Shown here one piece after another: positions 10,919 through 12,741 of a DNA stretch of 12,741 nt; the stretch's first letter is position 1; each line of letters opens with the position of its first letter. Location of the stretch: positions 1 to 12,741 of the forward strand of contig CAZXLA010000109.1 of NCBI GenBank assembly GCA_964641895.1, written 5' to 3'. The notes under the pieces are model-generated. The model made no database searches and was not told where the DNA came from. It saw nothing but the letters and a program-made list of their open reading frames with translations. A program made the translations under genes and the position numbers. Origin of the DNA: UBA2421 sp964641895 (GTDB lineage Bacteria > Planctomycetota > Phycisphaerae > Tepidisphaerales > Tepidisphaeraceae).

Positions 10919-12741
10919 ATGAATCACGTGCGTAACGATATTCGCAACGTCGCCATCATCGCCCACGTCGACCACGGCAAAACCACGCTGGTCGACGCGC
11001 TGCTCCGGCAGAGCGGCAACTTTCGTGACAGCCAAGTGTCGCAGGATACCCTCCTTGATAGCAACCCGCTGGAACGCGAACGCGGCATTACCATTTTGGC
11101 CAAGAACTGCGCCATTATCTATACCGATCCGAAAACGGGCATCGCCACCAAGATCAACTTAATCGATACCCCCGGCCACGCCGACTTTGGTGGCGAAGTC
11201 GAACGCGTGCTGGGCATGGCCGATGGCGTGTTTCTGCTGGTCGATGCCGCCGAAGGGCCAATGCCGCAGACGCGGTTTGTGTTGAAAAAAGCGTTTCAGC
11301 ACGAGCTGCGCCCGATCGTGGTCATCAATAAAATTGACCGCAACGACGCCCGCGCGCACGCAGTGCTTGATGAAGTGTTTGATCTGTTCGTGGAACTGGG
11401 CGCGGATGATGAAGTGCTCGATTTCCCCGTGCTCTACGCCAGCGGCCGGGCGGGCACGGCATCGTGGTCGCTGGAAGAACCCGGCACGGGCATCACGCCG
11501 GTTTTTGAAGCGATTCTCAAGCACATTCCGGCGCCGCACGGCGATCCGGATAAGTCGTTGCAGATTCAGATCAGCAGCATTCAATACAACGATTACGTCG
11601 GGCGAATCGGCATTGGGCGCATCTACAACGGCCGCGTGAAGACCGGCCAACCCGTCGTCATCGTGAAACGGGATGGCACACAGGTGAAGACGCGTGTGCA
11701 GCAGTTGCAAGGCTTCGACGGTCTGGGCCGCAAGAACATTGACGACGCCGAAGCCGGCGACATTGTGGCGCTGATCGGCTTGGATGCGGTCGATATCAGC
11801 GACAGCATTTGCGATTTTAACGACCCGCACCCGCTGCAGGCGACTGATATCGAGCCGCCGACGCTAACGATGCTTTTTCGTGTGAACGATTCGCCGTTCG
11901 TCGGCAAGGACGGCAAGTACGTCACCAGCCGCAATCTGCGTGAACGGCTCAACAAAGAGCTGGAAAGCAACGTGGCGTTGAAGGTCGAGGAAACCGAAGA
12001 CAAAGGCGTATTTAAAGTGTCGGGCCGGGGGTTGCTGCATCTGGGCATTCTGATCGAAAACATGCGCCGCGAAGGATACGAGCTTTCGATCAGCAAGCCG
12101 CAGGTCATTCTGCATAAAGTTGACGGCGAACTGCACGAGCCGATTGAATATCTCGTGGTCGACGTACCGGAAAAAAGCATGGGCGGCGTGATGGAACTGG
12201 TGGGTAATCGCAAAGGCGAACTGGCCCGCATGGATAACCGCGACGGCGCGGTACACCTGGAATTCACCATCCCCGCCCGCGGGCTGATCGGTTTGCGAAC
12301 CCGCATGCTCACCGCCACGCAGGGCACTGCGGTGATGCACCACAACTTTCACGAATACGCCCCGATGCGCGGCGACGTTCCCAGCCGCGGGAATGGCGTG
12401 ATGTTGAGCAACTGCACGGGCCGGGTGAACGCGTTTGCGCTCAACAATCTACAGGATCGCGCCGTGATGTTCGTCGAGCCTACCGATGAAGTTTACGAAG
12501 GCCAGATCGTCGCCGAAAACGCCCGCGAGAATGATCTGGTCGTCAACCCCACGACCGCGAAGAAGCTCACGAACATGCGCACCACCAGCAGCGATGAAAA
12601 CATCATCCTCAAGCCCGCCCGCAAGATGACGCTGGAGCAGGCGCTGGAGTACATCGAAGAAGATGAACTGGTCGAAGTCACGCCCACTTTCATCCGGCTT
12701 CGTAAGGAACTTTTGACCGAAAACGCCCGCAAAAAGGGCGG
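10919..12741 (+). CDS. typA: Ribosome-associated translational GTPase TypA/BipA (3' end beyond window)
   Basis: TypA/BipA is an EF-G-like GTPase that binds ribosomes and supports 50S assembly and growth under cold or stress. Seen: G1 'AHVDHGKT' at 15-22; switch I 'RERGITI' at 53-59; G3 'DTPGH' at 83-87; G4 'NKID' at 137-140; 'SGRAG' at 175-179 in the G5 place. Then come a beta-barrel domain 2 ('IQYNDYVGRIGIGRI'), EF-G-like domains III/V ('GRGLLHLGILIENMRREGYEL', here just the core; 'PARGLIGLRTRML') and the TypA-specific C-terminal domain ('RGDVPSRGNGVMLS'). The window holds 607 codons plus two bases. E. coli TypA has about 607 residues and the last residues seen, 'FIRLRKELLTENARKKGG', are the usual family end, so only a few codons should be missing. 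The gene has its own near-leaderless promoter and no operon partner upstream. Confidence 0.97.
   Translation, partial: MNHVRNDIRNVAIIAHVDHGKTTLVDALLRQSGNFRDSQVSQDTLLDSNPLERERGITILAKNCAIIYTDPKTGIATKINLIDTPGHADFGGEVERVLGMADGVFLLVDAAEGPMPQTRFVLKKAFQHELRPIVVINKIDRNDARAHAVLDEVFDLFVELGADDEVLDFPVLYASGRAGTASWSLEEPGTGITPVFEAILKHIPAPHGDPDKSLQIQISSIQYNDYVGRIGIGRIYNGRVKTGQPVVIVKRDGTQVKTRVQQLQGFDGLGRKNIDDAEAGDIVALIGLDAVDISDSICDFNDPHPLQATDIEPPTLTMLFRVNDSPFVGKDGKYVTSRNLRERLNKELESNVALKVEETEDKGVFKVSGRGLLHLGILIENMRREGYELSISKPQVILHKVDGELHEPIEYLVVDVPEKSMGGVMELVGNRKGELARMDNRDGAVHLEFTIPARGLIGLRTRMLTATQGTAVMHHNFHEYAPMRGDVPSRGNGVMLSNCTGRVNAFALNNLQDRAVMFVEPTDEVYEGQIVAENARENDLVVNPTTAKKLTNMRTTSSDENIILKPARKMTLEQALEYIEEDELVEVTPTFIRLRKELLTENARKKG

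Noticed and set aside
10426..10920. Minus-strand open frame of 164 codons before typA
   Set aside because: It runs through the 11-base array and repeat-like stretches, covers the typA promoter antisense, and has no domain. The array period is not a multiple of three. A small chance remains that part of it is real.

Overview
The window looks like a piece of a draft or metagenome-derived planctomycete chromosome, probably of the Phycisphaerae type. This is inferred from gene style and not from a marker gene. The clues are Thr-Gln-Pro-Ser linkers in a secreted protease, a 'STDCQPV' peptide encoded by a palindromic repeat inside argS, C-rich/G-rich nested palindromes between genes, and an ECF sigma operon. 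There are no tRNA or rRNA genes, CRISPR arrays, transposases or phage genes. A run of 100 Ns (9216-9315) marks a scaffold join, and it appears to be an artefact.

Layout. On the minus strand, 18-2611 holds a two-gene signalling operon: a stand-alone receiver protein followed by a membrane-bound CHASE3-PAS hybrid histidine kinase. An intergenic stretch with a long inverted repeat follows (2612-2994). Next come a small membrane protein (2995-3393, minus), a nested C/G-rich palindrome (3503-3610), and argS (3628-5616, minus) carrying two unusual insertions. Divergent from argS is a large exported S41/PDZ protease (5835-8054, plus), ending in a cluster of hairpins (8097-8250).

The most interesting region is 8290-10095 (minus): an ECF sigma factor, a single-pass membrane protein that is probably its anti-sigma factor, and a secreted Gly/Pro/Arg/Asp-rich protein. 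The genes are joined by two successive ATGA stop/start overlaps and end at a strong intrinsic terminator. The middle gene is split by the N gap, but the gap is flanked by two identical 55-base copies. Collapsing them restores one 174-codon frame. The protein's extracytoplasmic tail is extremely acidic, and the secreted partner has an Arg/Asp/Gly/Pro repeat region, so the operon could be a three-part envelope-sensing switch.

Divergent from the sigma gene is a 64-residue orphan antitoxin-like protein (10168-10362, plus). A non-coding stretch of about 550 bases follows, with a good promoter-like sequence and an array of G-tracts and A-tracts phased at 11 bases. The window ends in typA/bipA (10919 onward, plus), which starts just downstream of a consensus TATAAT and is cut only near its C terminus.
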